Counted from the first letter of the stretch, positions 7,507 to 17,656 are shown. The stretch: DNA of 64,000 bases from Cellvibrio sp. OA-2007 (GCF_000953825.1 NZ_BBUL01000094.1:178809-242808), one strand, 5' to 3'. Numbers and translations: made by a program. Notes: generated by a model from the letters alone, not told the origin.

Positions 7507-10422
7507 TTAGAAGGTATAACGTGCACCCAAGGTATAACGTGGGCCAAGAATTTCAAGGTTCCACAGTTGCACTTCAGTGCGGCCGTGGCGACGCTTGTCT
7601 TCACCAAACAAATTCAATGCTTCCAGTGACACAGTAACATTGTCGTTAAAGTCATAGCTGATACTTGCATCGACAGTTTCAAACGCCTCGGTGTAACCCG
7701 GTTCGTTGTTGTACTGGTTAGTTGTATCAAGGAACTTGTCACGCCAGTTATAGGCAATACGTGCAGCAACACCGTAGTTTTCATAGAACACTGCAGCGTT
7801 TGCAGAGTCGCTCATGCCCACCAGCGCAAACTGAGTGCCCAACTTGTTGTTGTCGTAGGCAATATCGCCATCTACGGTGGTGTAGTTTGCTGATACACCA
7901 ACACCTGACTCACCAAACATATGTTGAAAGGCAAATTCAAATCCGTCGATAGTGGCTTGTTTGTTGTTGATCGGCGTATTGATATGCCATATCGCCAATG
8001 GATCTTGATCGTTTGGAATCACGTTTCCGTTTGGACCAACATCGCCTTGGTTTGCCAGCACTTGATCGTACACTTGTTGTGCACTTGGAGTGGTATTGCC
8101 TGCCGCCGCTAATTGTGCACGCGCCGCTTCTGCACGCGGGCCTTTGGTGACATCGCGCAAACCAAACAGCGTGCCGTCGATTGCCTGGGTGCTGTTGAAG
8201 TTATCTACTTTCTTTCTGTAATAACCAACAGAAACGTAGCTGGTTTCGCCGTAATACCACTCTGCAGACAAATCAAAGTTTTGCGATTCTAGCGGTAACA
8301 GACCCGGGTTACCTTGGTCAGCGGTGTAACTGCGGAAGTCGCCTACACCTATATCCGCACGCAGATTGCCGTATGTTGGGCGCGCAATAGTCTCACTTAC
8401 CGAGGCACGGGCTTTGATGTCGTCGGTCAGATCAATATCGAAATCCAAACTTGGCAAGGTGTGGCTGTAGCTGGCTTTACGACTAAAAGCGCTCAGCTCG
8501 GATGAAGCATCAGCAATAAAGTCGTCGTCGCCGGTCCAGCGAATACGGGTAGGGTTTGCCGCATTGGTACTGGAGGTAACATCGGTTTTTTCATAGCGCA
8601 CACCGGCCAACAGGTTGTAGGGCAATCCGGCGATTTCATTGCTCAACTTATATTGCAAGTAGGCGGCTTGCACTTCTTCTTCGATACCGCGATACGTTGA
8701 GATGCGCGGTTTAGCTTCGAACTTACCACTCGGTGGAAAATCACGGAAATTAGGCAGCTTGCCATTTTGGCTCTCAACCCATTGTGCAACTTCATCGAAG
8801 TCATAATCTATGCCTTGGGTGAACGAATTGCCCAAATTGTAGCCATCGAAATCCTTCAGGAAGTTGCGGGAACTCCAGAAGCTGTCCGGCACGTCGTTGG
8901 CATTTGCGCCACCCCAATCGCCAAACACAATACAACAGTCGCCACGCGCTCGGCCCAGGTAATCATTGGTACGGCTTTCGATACCAAATTCCAAACTGCT
9001 ATTTTCAAACTTGTACGCACCGTCTAAACGCGCTTGTTCTATATCATTTTCTACCCAGTTGTAGTTGGTAGTACCTGCTGTAGTGGTCATGTCAGCAGCA
9101 TCCAATACACCGTTGCCGTTACCTGACACGCTATCGTCAATGATGACGCTCATAATCGGTAAGCCGGTGTTCCACTCCAAGGTTTGCTCTTTCACCACGT
9201 TCGCCGCAACAGACAGGTTCAGATTACCGCGTGGATCGTATTCTTTGGTGGTGGCTTCCGCCGTGAAATAATCGAAAACGAAACTCAAATCATCGGTTGC
9301 TTCAAATTCAAGATTAAAACCAACCGCATTGTTCTCGCGGATATTGCCCTGAACCTGACGAGCAAAGCTGATGTCTTTGGGTGTATCAATCAATTCAGTC
9401 ATCAAAACCGGGGTTTTAACTGTTTGATCGTCAAACACGATGTGAGTGCCAGTAGAAACAAACCACAGCGATTGCTCAATACGTTGCTGATGCCACTCCA
9501 GCTCCGAATAGGTGTAATCCAGAGTCGCTTTTAATCTTTCTGTCGGTGCGTATTGCAGCGTCAACTGGCCGTTTGTACGCTCGCGCTCTTGATCGCCCAA
9601 GGTTAAACGGTAGTCAATAGGAGTAGAGAAGAGTTGCTTGTCTGCCGGGGCATTTTCGACCAGCGCTGTAGGTCTTGATGTGATGTTGGCTTTACCGTTT
9701 GCGGCATCCCACACCTTGGTATTCCACTGCTGGCTGTATGCGCCGGAGTTGCCTTGATCGCGTTTTTGGTAACTGCCGCTCAAGCTTACCCCAATGGTAT
9801 CGTCAGCGAAGGTATTGCTAAACAAGCCTGAAATTTCGGGGGTGATTGAGTCGCCTTCGCGCACAGTGGTGTCGTGTACGCCCTTGGCGCCAACGGTCAT
9901 CTTAAGACCTGGAGCATCTAATGGCCGCGCTGTTTTGATATTGATTGTTGCACCGATACCGCCACTGGCTACGTTCGCTCGGCCCGTTTTATATACTTCA
10001 AGACCACTCACACTTTCAGATGCCAAATCAGCGAACTCAAAAGAGCGCGAATCAAACCCTGAGGATGGCATAGCACGACCATTCAAGGTGACCAGATTGT
10101 AATCCGCACCAAAACCGCGAACTGTGACTTTGGAGCCTTCACCGCCAGCACGATCAATCGATACGCCGGTAATCCGCTGTAGCGATTCAGCCAAGTTGGT
10201 GTCTGGCATCTTGCCAATATCTTCTGCAGAAATGGCATCAACCACACCAGCAGCGGAGCGTTTGATATCCATCGATGCCTGCAACGATGCGCGAATACCC
10301 GTCACCACGACTTCTTCGACGGCACCGTCTTGTGCTGCAACCATACCGCTGAAACCAGCCAGCGCATAAGTAGCTATAGCACTTGCGATTATCTTCTTTT
10401 TAAAACTGTTTGGGGTTTGCAT
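7507..10422 (-). CDS. TonB-dependent receptor, Caulobacter/Xanthomonas type
   Basis: 971-residue outer-membrane receptor. A signal peptide (about residues 1-30, ending GMVAAQ) is followed by the TonB-box-like EEVVVTGIRASLQASMDIK, the plug domain (DTNLAESLQRITGVSIDR, VTVRGFGADYNLVTLNGR) and a long 22-strand barrel ending in YTLGARYTF with terminal Phe. The pattern GIRASL...IKR is characteristic of the TIGR01782 family, usually involved in uptake of plant-derived oligosaccharides and energised by TonB-ExbBD. GAGGA lies eight bases before the ATG. A terminator follows, then the cupin_8 gene. The transported substrate cannot be read from sequence. Confidence 0.96.
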   Translation of the reverse strand: MQTPNSFKKKIIASAIATYALAGFSGMVAAQDGAVEEVVVTGIRASLQASMDIKRSAAGVVDAISAEDIGKMPDTNLAESLQRITGVSIDRAGGEGSKVTVRGFGADYNLVTLNGRAMPSSGFDSRSFEFADLASESVSGLEVYKTGRANVASGGIGATINIKTARPLDAPGLKMTVGAKGVHDTTVREGDSITPEISGLFSNTFADDTIGVSLSGSYQKRDQGNSGAYSQQWNTKVWDAANGKANITSRPTALVENAPADKQLFSTPIDYRLTLGDQERERTNGQLTLQYAPTERLKATLDYTYSELEWHQQRIEQSLWFVSTGTHIVFDDQTVKTPVLMTELIDTPKDISFARQVQGNIRENNAVGFNLEFEATDDLSFVFDYFTAEATTKEYDPRGNLNLSVAANVVKEQTLEWNTGLPIMSVIIDDSVSGNGNGVLDAADMTTTAGTTNYNWVENDIEQARLDGAYKFENSSLEFGIESRTNDYLGRARGDCCIVFGDWGGANANDVPDSFWSSRNFLKDFDGYNLGNSFTQGIDYDFDEVAQWVESQNGKLPNFRDFPPSGKFEAKPRISTYRGIEEEVQAAYLQYKLSNEIAGLPYNLLAGVRYEKTDVTSSTNAANPTRIRWTGDDDFIADASSELSAFSRKASYSHTLPSLDFDIDLTDDIKARASVSETIARPTYGNLRADIGVGDFRSYTADQGNPGLLPLESQNFDLSAEWYYGETSYVSVGYYRKKVDNFNSTQAIDGTLFGLRDVTKGPRAEAARAQLAAAGNTTPSAQQVYDQVLANQGDVGPNGNVIPNDQDPLAIWHINTPINNKQATIDGFEFAFQHMFGESGVGVSANYTTVDGDIAYDNNKLGTQFALVGMSDSANAAVFYENYGVAARIAYNWRDKFLDTTNQYNNEPGYTEAFETVDASISYDFNDNVTVSLEALNLFGEDKRRHGRTEVQLWNLEILGPRYTLGARYTF

Positions 10423-10901
10423 GAACTTAATCCTCGAACTGTTTATTGTTATCGTAACTCGCTGTTATGGGTCTGCCGCCGATGGGGCATCCTTAGCCAG
10501 TTACCCTACTGGTCTTGCTGTCGTTTTTACCGGGATCAAATAATTATTTCTTAGATCCCAGTGCATGTTTACAGGTTCGCAAGAAGTGAGGCGTCCGAGT
10601 AACCCAGGTTTTTACAACGTGGGAAGTTCAGATAAATAAAACTTATCCGTATCAACAATAAATCCGTTTAAATTCATAAAGTTAACAAAAAATATACCAA
10701 TGAAGACAAAATATAAACCGATCGAATTTAGCGCCCGTCTCATCCTTTTTGCGGGCGTTCTGAAAAAACAAACCAAGTCGTACGGTTATCTTTCAACCAA
10801 AAAAACCTCTTTGACGAGACAACAATCAATTTATTCCAGGCAATAAAAAAGAGCCCGAAGGCTCTCATTTTAATTAAACATTACTGTGTCCGTGCTTACT
10901 G
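10423..10901. other. 479-bp intergenic region upstream of the TonB-dependent receptor
   Basis: No coding region was found. The right end carries the dps terminator. A 6-bp inverted repeat CGCCCG/CGGGCG sits at 10732-10757, and AT-rich sequence around 10660-10730 may hold the receptor promoter on the minus strand. The length suggests regulation of the receptor, but no operator could be identified. Confidence 0.5.
10850..10865 (-). terminator. Rho-independent terminator of dps
   Basis: Stem AGAGCC/GGCTCT with a CGAA loop, followed on the minus strand by a T-run (TTTTTTATTG). Located just downstream of the Dps gene stop. Confidence 0.88.
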
Positions 10902-11369
10902 TCACTCCAGCAAACTGCGCAACATCCATGCGGTTTTTTCATGTAATTGGATACGCTGGGTGAGCAGATCAGCGGTGGCTTCATCACTGGCCGCTTCTAC
11001 TGATGGGTAGAGCGAACGCGCGGTGCGCACAACAGCTTCTTGCCCTTCCACCAGCAACTTAATCATCTCTTGTGCCTGAGGGATTCCCTCTTGCTCTTTG
11101 ATGCTGCTCATTGCTGCGTATTGTTTATAGGTGCCGGGGGCAGGAAAGCCCAATGAGCGAATGCGCTCGGCGATTACATCCACCGCCAGTGCCAACTCGG
11201 TATATTGTGTTTCAAACATTAAATGCAGTGTCTGGAACATGGGGCCAGTCACATTCCAGTGAAAGTTATGGGTTTTTAAATAAAGGGTATAGGTATCGGC
11301 CAACAGATGAGACAGCCCTTTGGCGATATCCTCGCGATGGGCTTGAGAAATCCCGATATCAATATTCAT
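10902..11369 (-). CDS. dps: Dps-family DNA-binding ferritin-like protein
   Basis: 155 residues, normal for Dps. The N-terminal helix carries [14 protein letters not shown], with the His ferroxidase ligands, and a second ligand set in [13 protein letters not shown]. Dps dodecamers oxidise Fe(II) with H2O2, store iron and bind DNA, protecting it in starvation and oxidative stress. The short N-terminus before the ferritin core lacks an obvious Lys-rich tail, so DNA binding may be weaker than in E. coli Dps. Monocistronic: a terminator follows and 140 bases separate it from the upstream gene. Confidence 0.94.
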   Translation of the reverse strand: MNIDIGISQAHREDIAKGLSHLLADTYTLYLKTHNFHWNVTGPMFQTLHLMFETQYTELALAVDVIAERIRSLGFPAPGTYKQYAAMSSIKEQEGIPQAQEMIKLLVEGQEAVVRTARSLYPSVEAASDEATADLLTQRIQLHEKTAWMLRSLLE

Positions 11370-11511
11370 AGTGACTCCTTATTACCGATTAATAACTGAC
11401 TGAACAATTTAATAACTGACTGAACAATGACTAAAACTTGAAACGACTATAGGCAGCGACATGCTCCGCTACTAGTTGCCTTTCTCTATGGTGGGGATAA
11501 ATATCTTTGAT

Positions 11512-11979
11512 TCAACCCTGAATAAATCCCATCAGCACCCAATCTCGCCCACGGGCGCGATAAGTGGTGTAAGTGCGGAGAATATCCTCAGGGCAATGTG
11601 TGGGGTTTTGCGTAAAATCCAATGCGCTGTAAAAACCAGTTAAATGCGGCAGCGCAAAACAGTAGCAGCCCTGCGGTGCCAAGTTCGGCAAGAGCTGCTG
11701 CATCAACCCTGTTGCTATGCCTTGCCCGCGCCAATCATTCGCCACTAATAGATTACGCAACCAAAAATGCCCTGAAGTTTGCGGCAGCAAGCGGGCAGCA
11801 GCGATAAAACCTTCACTCTCGGCAGCTATAGCGTACACAAGCTCACTCGTCCCGCATTTTACTTTGTAACCCTGCGCACGATAGAAACGGTCTATTAATG
11901 GAAAACTCGCAGGTTCAACCATACGAAAGCCATGGTTTACGCTAGCCGTATCTGTAGCAGCTGAATTTTTTACAGGCAT
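11512..11979 (-). CDS. GNAT-family N-acetyltransferase
   Basis: 155 residues with the GNAT fold. The acetyl-CoA pyrophosphate-binding motif is visible as LLVANDWRGQGIATGLMQQL (R-G-Q-G-I-A), about residues 95-115. Substrate unknown. It follows the VWA-protein gene on the same strand after only 8 bases, so co-transcription is likely. Confidence 0.88.
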   Translation of the reverse strand: MPVKNSAATDTASVNHGFRMVEPASFPLIDRFYRAQGYKVKCGTSELVYAIAAESEGFIAAARLLPQTSGHFWLRNLLVANDWRGQGIATGLMQQLLPNLAPQGCYCFALPHLTGFYSALDFTQNPTHCPEDILRTYTTYRARGRDWVLMGFIQG

Positions 11980-11987
11980 ATATGTAT

Positions 11988-13997
11988 TTATTTTTTATCA
12001 CCATCGGAATCGTCCATATTATCCAACGGAAATAAATTATCTGCCATTAAATCGTCCGGCATAGTCATTTCTGGAGGTGACGACTCCTCCATCGGAATAT
12101 GCGCCGTCTCATCATCTGCTACATCAATGGTGGTTTTTTTATCTGGATCCTTCTTCAAACTGGCAGTATCTGTAGTTAAGGTTTTTTCAATCTCGGCTAA
12201 TTCGTCTTTACTGCCCTTGCCAGAAATTAAACGATAGGCAAAGTAGCCTAACAACACCACAATCAGATTGCCGATTCCCAGACCAAGGTATAACCACAGA
12301 TTGCTGGGATTATTTTCAGCGGGTTCTGCTGCAGGTTCTTCCGGCTCAACTGCAACTTCAGGTTCACTTGCGGCGGGCTCTATCTGAGTCGGTTTAGGTT
12401 GTACTTCTGCCGATACAGTGGCCTCATCGGGAAAATAAAACTGATCAGCTTTAATTATTTCGCTTAACGGACTGCCATCGATTTGCTTACCCTCTACCTG
12501 CAGTTCTATTTCATATTTAGCCGCCTGCACAGGTGCAAATGAAAACTCCCAATACTCTTTTGCAATCGTATTGAGTTTCTGCTCTAAATTTTTTTCTTTA
12601 GAGTTTTTGATTTTTGCTGTGACATGGGTATTGGCAACATCAACACTCTCCAAATCAGCAACCAAGCGATAACTCCAGGTCTTTTTACCCGCTTGTTCAG
12701 ATTGACTTTTCTCCAATTTGAACGCGGAATCGGTGATATTGAGGTGATGAATAAATTCGCGTTTGAAGGTTTTACCGTCGATAACAAGCGTGACATCATA
12801 CTCACCCTGCCCGGTAAAACCGTTTAACTCCTGCTGGAAAATTCCGTCTGCGGGCACAGTATTAGCCAGTTCAATTTCGGTAACCTCGTGCGAGGACGGA
12901 TTAGCAATTAATGCTTTTCCCGTCAGTAACCCCAGAAAGTCTTTGTTGGTAATGGTTTGATTATTTTCCTGAAAAGAGTAGACCAGCCCCAAGGATTGAT
13001 TAGGGCGGATATTACTTTTTAGCGGTTGCACAACCAACTGTAAATTACTCACCACCGTGACGCGGCTACCCGGATCCATATCTGTTTTGACTTTCCACTG
13101 ACCTGAAACAGGCTTTTGTACAGTAATCAAATCGTATTTGCTGGTGCGGTACCAGTTGACGTTATTGCTGGGGTCAGTATCGCTGTACTCCTTACCATCT
13201 GGGGCAACAATAATGGTGGCAGGCACTTCAGCCCTGCGAAAAATCAGCGCGGTAAATTCTTGAATGCTCGCATCAACCAGAAAACCATTTTCATCGAGCG
13301 GGACACGTTCAGCTGGTACTGCCTGATCAAAAATTCGCAAAAAAGTGCTCATCAATTCATCGGCTGTCTCGGCCACTTCAAAAATACCATCGGTGGCAAG
13401 CGACAGTTTTTTCATCAATTCATGATCTGCATCGGCAGAGAGCGCAATGGTGTGAATGCGATAGTCTGATGCTTTTAAACGTGGTAACAATTCAGTCAGT
13501 ATACGTTTGCGTTCATTTAAATTAACGACCGCTTCTTTGCTGACATCCACTACACCATCAGTGAGTAAAATAATATTGCGGCGATAATCTTTTGCAGGCG
13601 TTGCGTAATCTTCAGTCGCTTTTTCCAGTGCGGCGCCAATATTGGTAAACATGGCCACCGAATTAATTGAAGTCGCTTTTTGGGTGCCTTCACTGCGCCA
13701 TTGGGGGTCAACTACTCGATGAGGCATCAGCATATTAACTGACTGGCCAAAGGTCCACAGACCCGCCTTGCTGTTGTCAGGCAAGAGCCGCACGATTAAA
13801 TCCACCGCAGGTTTGCGCAAATTCTGTGGATCCGTTTTTTTCATGCTACCGGAGATATCAATAATCACCCTGACATCGGCAGGCAGAGGTTTGGCCAGCT
13901 CATTAGCCACCGCCAGCGCAGCTGAAAAAAGCCCCGGCGCCAAAACCACGGTAATGAGTGTTAGTAGACGAATAATATGTCGCATGAGAGTTTCCAT
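11988..13997 (-). CDS. VWA-domain protein anchored by a C-terminal membrane segment (TIGR03503-like)
   Basis: 669-residue exported protein. Start chosen at the ATG at 13997 because GGAG lies eight bases upstream; a GTG at 14006 would add three residues. A signal peptide (LLTLITVVLAPGLFSAALA) is followed by a von Willebrand A domain (about 40-240) with a MIDAS motif DISGSMKKT, then beta-rich Ig-like regions, an acidic Pro/Glu linker, one transmembrane helix (LWLYLGLGIGNLIVVLLGYF) and an acidic cytosolic tail. The arrangement resembles the TIGR03503 family found in marine gammaproteobacteria. The function is unknown; a periplasmic scaffold or adhesion role is likely from the fold. Confidence 0.87.
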   Translation of the reverse strand: METLMRHIIRLLTLITVVLAPGLFSAALAVANELAKPLPADVRVIIDISGSMKKTDPQNLRKPAVDLIVRLLPDNSKAGLWTFGQSVNMLMPHRVVDPQWRSEGTQKATSINSVAMFTNIGAALEKATEDYATPAKDYRRNIILLTDGVVDVSKEAVVNLNERKRILTELLPRLKASDYRIHTIALSADADHELMKKLSLATDGIFEVAETADELMSTFLRIFDQAVPAERVPLDENGFLVDASIQEFTALIFRRAEVPATIIVAPDGKEYSDTDPSNNVNWYRTSKYDLITVQKPVSGQWKVKTDMDPGSRVTVVSNLQLVVQPLKSNIRPNQSLGLVYSFQENNQTITNKDFLGLLTGKALIANPSSHEVTEIELANTVPADGIFQQELNGFTGQGEYDVTLVIDGKTFKREFIHHLNITDSAFKLEKSQSEQAGKKTWSYRLVADLESVDVANTHVTAKIKNSKEKNLEQKLNTIAKEYWEFSFAPVQAAKYEIELQVEGKQIDGSPLSEIIKADQFYFPDEATVSAEVQPKPTQIEPAASEPEVAVEPEEPAAEPAENNPSNLWLYLGLGIGNLIVVLLGYFAYRLISGKGSKDELAEIEKTLTTDTASLKKDPDKKTTIDVADDETAHIPMEESSPPEMTMPDDLMADNLFPLDNMDDSDGDKK

Positions 13998-14134
13998 AGT
14001 AGTCACTCCAGCGCAAATGCAGCGGTAACCTGCCGCTTTTTTGTGCTGATATCGCCATTAGTTATAGCAGCTCACAGCTATTTCGCCATTTTGAGCAGCA
14101 GCGAGACTTTTAGGAATGGAAGGGGGAAAACTAA

Positions 14135-14158
14135 AAAGCCAGCGCTGAGGCTGGCTTT
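14135..14158 (-). terminator. Rho-independent terminator after the small membrane protein gene
   Basis: Stem AAAGCCAGC/GCTGGCTTT with loop GCTGAG; on the minus strand the stem is followed by a T-run (TTTTTAG). Separates the gene at 14190 from the VWA gene. Confidence 0.88.
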
Positions 14159-14189
14159 AATATCGCGAATCAATCAAACAGGCTGATGG

Positions 14190-14684
14190 CTAACGAACCG
14201 CGCGTATTGGCTCTTCATGCATCAACTCATCCCGCGCGATTCGCTCTTCCCGTGTTAAAGGGCGAGTAGACGCACGGCGCGCACTTTCGGCGTATTCCTC
14301 ATCATAGTGACGCTCTTTGGTATGCTTTTGCCGATGAACAGCTTGGGGTTGCGCCCGACCGCGATTGCGGGTCAGTAATTGATAAATAAGTGAGAGCACT
14401 AATGTGCCAATCCAAAGCCCTAACATCACCTTCAATACCGGTTTGATCGCAGTAAAACCGCCCTCCATAAACCCGAATAACAGCGTATAAACGGCGGGCG
14501 CCATGGTCATGGTTTCTGCATCAACGGCATAGGGCGTAAACAAAATTACCATCACGGTGATAACCACAAAATGCACCCATGCGCGACCAGCGCGGCGAAA
14601 CAGCAACCAAGCGGCAAGGCTGCAACCAACCGCACCGATCAGGTACATCATCCAGGCATATTGATAGTCAGTCATATTTTCCAC
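14190..14684 (-). CDS. Hypothetical inner-membrane protein
   Basis: About 164 residues with three or four hydrophobic segments (MMYLIGAVGCSLAAWLLF, FVVITVMVILFTPYAV, AVYTLLFGFMEGG and LKVMLGLWIGTLVLSLIY) and a basic, Arg/Lys/His-rich cytosolic tail (after residue 105). The start is uncertain: GTG at 14684 has AGGAG eight bases upstream and was chosen; TTG at 14690 and ATG at 14675 are alternatives. No family was recognised. Lies 34 bases downstream of the ycgN-like gene on the same strand and may be the last gene of that transcript. Confidence 0.78.
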   Translation of the reverse strand: MENMTDYQYAWMMYLIGAVGCSLAAWLLFRRAGRAWVHFVVITVMVILFTPYAVDAETMTMAPAVYTLLFGFMEGGFTAIKPVLKVMLGLWIGTLVLSLIYQLLTRNRGRAQPQAVHRQKHTKERHYDEEYAESARRASTRPLTREERIARDELMHEEPIRAVR

Positions 14685-14724
14685 GAACAAGTCTCCTCTC
14701 GCCCCTAATCAGGCTCTTAGCCGG

Positions 14725-15168
14725 TTAATTAACCCAACGTACAACATGATCTTCCAGATCATCTGGATTCACGCTATTTTCATGCACCACCCTGCCGCGC
14801 ACCGATATACCCGCCGTGTGTACCGATTCAGCATCACCAGAAATCAGCGGATGCCAGTCAAATAACGGTATCCCTTCCGCCACCAAGCGGTAAGCGCAGG
14901 TTTCTGGCAGCCAGTAAGTTTCTTTCACAGATTCCGGCGATAACACCGCACAAGCTTCTACCAAGCGCTGGCGCTCAGTGTATTCCTGACAACGGCAGGT
15001 GTCATGATCCAAATAGCGGCAGGCGACATTGGTGTAATACACCGCGCCGTCGTCTTCATCTTCTAATTTATGCAGGCAGCACTTACCACAACCATCGCAG
15101 AGGGATTCAAATTCCTCCGCAGACATTTGCTCCAGTGTTTTTGCTAGCCAAAAAACCTGTTGTGCCAT
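14725..15168 (-). CDS. ycgN: YcgN-family cysteine-cluster protein (UPF0260)
   Basis: 147 residues with the family Cys pattern: [14 protein letters not shown] near residue 25, [13 protein letters not shown] near residue 50, EACAVL and ETCAYRL further on. The clustered Cys suggest a metal or Fe-S site (CxxCxxxCC family), not characterised biochemically. Follows ycgL closely on the same strand, as in Pseudomonas and relatives, so it belongs to the rnd-ycgL-ycgN group. Confidence 0.93.
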   Translation of the reverse strand: MAQQVFWLAKTLEQMSAEEFESLCDGCGKCCLHKLEDEDDGAVYYTNVACRYLDHDTCRCQEYTERQRLVEACAVLSPESVKETYWLPETCAYRLVAEGIPLFDWHPLISGDAESVHTAGISVRGRVVHENSVNPDDLEDHVVRWVN

Positions 15169-15201
15169 GATCGTTCCAAGTGAGTAACAAAAGTATCCGA
15201 A

Positions 15202-15504
15202 TTATTGACCAGACAATTTTGAATTGAGCGCACGCAAACGCTCAGCTTCCGGGTCGCGCTCATTGCGCGGCGGCAATTGCAAATAAAAGCCCTGCTCGTC
15301 TAAACACTCTGCCACTTTTTCTACACTGGCATGCGCCAATTTTTTACCCGGCGTTAATAACAGCACCATCGCCTGCTGCGGTTTGCCAAAAATCTTTAAC
15401 AGTTCCTCTGGCACTTTGGTTAAACCCTCTTCTTTTTTAACGTAGAGGTACATGCCTTCTTCTTTGGGGCTGCGGTAAATTTCACAAATAATTTTCATAG
15501 TCAA
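15202..15504 (-). CDS. ycgL: YcgL-domain protein (UPF0745)
   Basis: 100 residues matching the YcgL family: CEIYRSPKEEGMYLYV at the N-terminus, then LPEELLKIFGKP-like text (VPEELLKIFGKPQQAMVLLL) and the conserved GFYLQLPP. Small cytosolic protein of unknown function with a known alpha/beta fold. Lies 11 bases after rnd on the minus strand, a conserved neighbourhood. The start might be the ATG at 15504 or the next Met two codons on (MKIICEIY). Confidence 0.93.
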   Translation of the reverse strand: MTMKIICEIYRSPKEEGMYLYVKKEEGLTKVPEELLKIFGKPQQAMVLLLTPGKKLAHASVEKVAECLDEQGFYLQLPPRNERDPEAERLRALNSKLSGQ

Positions 15505-15515
15505 TATCCGCTACG

Positions 15516-16667
15516 TTAATGTGCTTCAGTGTGTGGCGCTTGAGAGTTCACCAGATTAAGCAGCCCCTCCCCGATCAACGCAAAGCGCCAACCCAACAGC
15601 CGTTCCGGTAATTGGTATTGACCGCCATGCATGCCCGAGCGCACTAAATATTCATAATCCTTTTTACGGATTAATACTTCCGGCGGTAACTGTGCCTGCT
15701 CTGCATATTCACGCACATAATTTTTAAGTGTTTTCATCAGTGGCCCTTCGCTCTGCGCTAAGGGCGGATCGAGACGCGCCGGCCAACTGGATTCATTTAG
15801 CTCAAGCGCATCGCGCACAATCTGTAAAATTGTTTCAGCGTCGTTTTTTAATGTGCGCGATGGAATATCCGCCACTTTGGCCAAGTGCGCTACATCCTGA
15901 ATTCTTTTACGGGCGATTTCCCACAGCGATGGCTCTTTTATCAAACGATTGCGCGGCAGGTCGCGCGCGCGCGCTTCGCGTTCACGCCAAATACACAAGT
16001 GTTTTAAGATCGCCAACTCTTGTGGGCGCAGCTTCCAGGCAAATCCCACTTTTTGATAAGCATCGCTGTAATCGTCTGTTTTGCGTGCATTGGTTACCAA
16101 GTCGGCACAATCGCTTTTCACCCACTCCAAACGCTCGCTGGTTTTAAGCAGTTGCAATAATTTTCCGTACACAATCAACATGTGTGCAACATCCAATGCA
16201 GCGTAATTTAATTGCGCCACACTGAGCGGGCGCTGCAACCAATCGGAGCGGGTTTCGTCTTTGGGGATTTCAATCGTTAATAAACTCTTAACCAATCCCG
16301 AATAACCCAAACTAAAACCCAAACCGGCAAACGCAGCGGCGATTTGTGTATCAAACAAAGGCGCAGGCACTACACCCAACCAGCGTTGAAACACTTCCAA
16401 ATCTTCCGAACAGGAATGCAGCACTTTGGTTACCGCAGTGTCGAGCATCAGCTCGCGCAGCGGCGCAAGGTTTTGTATCGCCAGCGGATCAATTAAATAG
16501 CAGCCTTTGCCATCGCCGATTTGCAGCAAGCCAGCGATTGGATAAAAGGTATCGCTGCGCATAAATTCGGTATCCACCGCAATTGCCGCTTGTTGACGCC
16601 ATGCAGCGCACAACTCGGCCAATTGATCGTCCTGATCAATCCAGATTGGTTCACTCGGAATTAGCAT
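15516..16667 (-). CDS. rnd: Ribonuclease D
   Basis: 383-residue 3'-5' exoribonuclease that trims tRNA and other stable-RNA 3' ends. DEDDy residues are all visible: D32 and E34 in VDTEFMRSDTF, D89 in HSCSEDLEVF, and Y155/D159 in YAALDVAHM. An HRDC domain follows (about 210-290, LKHLCIWREREARARDLPRN). Length agrees with E. coli RNase D (375). Ends 5 bases after recR, so probably part of the same transcript. Confidence 0.96.
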   Translation of the reverse strand: MLIPSEPIWIDQDDQLAELCAAWRQQAAIAVDTEFMRSDTFYPIAGLLQIGDGKGCYLIDPLAIQNLAPLRELMLDTAVTKVLHSCSEDLEVFQRWLGVVPAPLFDTQIAAAFAGLGFSLGYSGLVKSLLTIEIPKDETRSDWLQRPLSVAQLNYAALDVAHMLIVYGKLLQLLKTSERLEWVKSDCADLVTNARKTDDYSDAYQKVGFAWKLRPQELAILKHLCIWREREARARDLPRNRLIKEPSLWEIARKRIQDVAHLAKVADIPSRTLKNDAETILQIVRDALELNESSWPARLDPPLAQSEGPLMKTLKNYVREYAEQAQLPPEVLIRKKDYEYLVRSGMHGGQYQLPERLLGWRFALIGEGLLNLVNSQAPHTEAH

Positions 16668-16672
16668 TAAGA

Positions 16673-17266
16673 TTACAAACTTCTGCGAGAGGAAAAGGCA
16701 TGAGCAAGTGTACCGCCGTCGATAAATTCCAACTCGCCACCGAGTGGAACACCATGGGCTATACGCGAAACAGTCACATTTAAATTCTTGGCGCGCTCAC
16801 TAATGTAGTAAGCCGTCGCCTCACCTTCTACGGTGGGATTGGTTGCAAGAATCACTTCGGTGATCGGTTCTTGTTGTAGCAAACTAATTAATTGATCAAC
16901 ACCTATATCTTCAGGGCCGATACCATCGATCGGCGACAAATGGCCGAGTAATACAAAATATTTTCCCTGATAAGTTCCCGCCTGTTCAATCGCCAACACA
17001 TCACCCGGGGTTTCAACGACACAGAGCAAACTGTTGTCGCGGCGATTGTTCGCACAAATACCACAGTGTGTTTGCTCGGTGAGCGTGCGGCAGCGCTGGC
17101 AGCGGCCCACACCTTCAACGGCTTTGTGCAAACTCTGGGCAAGACGCTCGGCGCCCGCGCGGTCGCGCTCTAACAAATGCAGCGCCATTCGCTGGGCAGA
17201 TTTGGGGCCCACGCCGGGTAAACAGCGCAGGGAAGCCATGAGGTCATCGATTAGCGGGCTGAACAT
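16673..17266 (-). CDS. recR: Recombination mediator protein RecR
   Basis: 197 residues, the standard size. Helix-hairpin-helix at the N-terminus ([17 protein letters not shown]), Cys4 zinc finger C56/C59/C68/C71, Toprim domain from about residue 79 ([29 protein letters not shown]) and C-terminal [16 protein letters not shown]. Works with RecF/RecO to load RecA on gapped DNA. Directly follows ybaB and dnaX, the classic dnaX-ybaB-recR order. Confidence 0.98.
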   Translation of the reverse strand: MFSPLIDDLMASLRCLPGVGPKSAQRMALHLLERDRAGAERLAQSLHKAVEGVGRCQRCRTLTEQTHCGICANNRRDNSLLCVVETPGDVLAIEQAGTYQGKYFVLLGHLSPIDGIGPEDIGVDQLISLLQQEPITEVILATNPTVEGEATAYYISERAKNLNVTVSRIAHGVPLGGELEFIDGGTLAHAFSSRRSL

Positions 17267-17313
17267 AAAACACTTTGCACTCAGAAAAGAAAATAATTAC
17301 GCACACTCAACCA

Positions 17314-17634
17314 TCAAAATGGCATTTTGAAACCCGGTGGAATACCCATGCCAGATGTCATTTTTTCCATCTGCTCGCGATTTTGCGTTTCAATTTTACG
17401 CACTGCATCATTCACCGCGGCGGCTAATAAATCTTCCAACATTTCTTTGTCTTCAGTCATCAAGCTTGCATCTATGTTCACGCGTTTTACATCGTGACGG
17501 CCGGTCATCACCACACTGACTAGACCTGCACCAGCGGAACCGGTGACTTCTGCTTTGGCCAAGTCTTCTTGCATTTTCTGCATATTGGCTTGCATTTCTT
17601 GCGCTTGTTTCATCAAATCGCCAAGACCTTTCAT
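17314..17634 (-). CDS. ybaB: YbaB/EbfC-family nucleoid-associated protein
   Basis: 106 residues. Start set at the ATG at 17634 ([15 protein letters not shown]) with AGGA just upstream; a longer frame adds 21 unlikely residues. The N-terminal part is helical and Gln/Met-rich, the middle holds [16 protein letters not shown], and the C-terminus ends [11 protein letters not shown], all typical. Dimeric DNA-binding protein between dnaX and recR, 22 bases after dnaX. Confidence 0.96.
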   Translation of the reverse strand: MKGLGDLMKQAQEMQANMQKMQEDLAKAEVTGSAGAGLVSVVMTGRHDVKRVNIDASLMTEDKEMLEDLLAAAVNDAVRKIETQNREQMEKMTSGMGIPPGFKMPF

Positions 17635-17656
17635 AGCATCCTCTTTCGTAAAATAA

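Noticed and set aside
14719..14730. GGTTAATTAACC palindrome at the ycgN stop
   Set aside because: Overlaps coding sequence, AT-rich core, no T-run; most likely chance.
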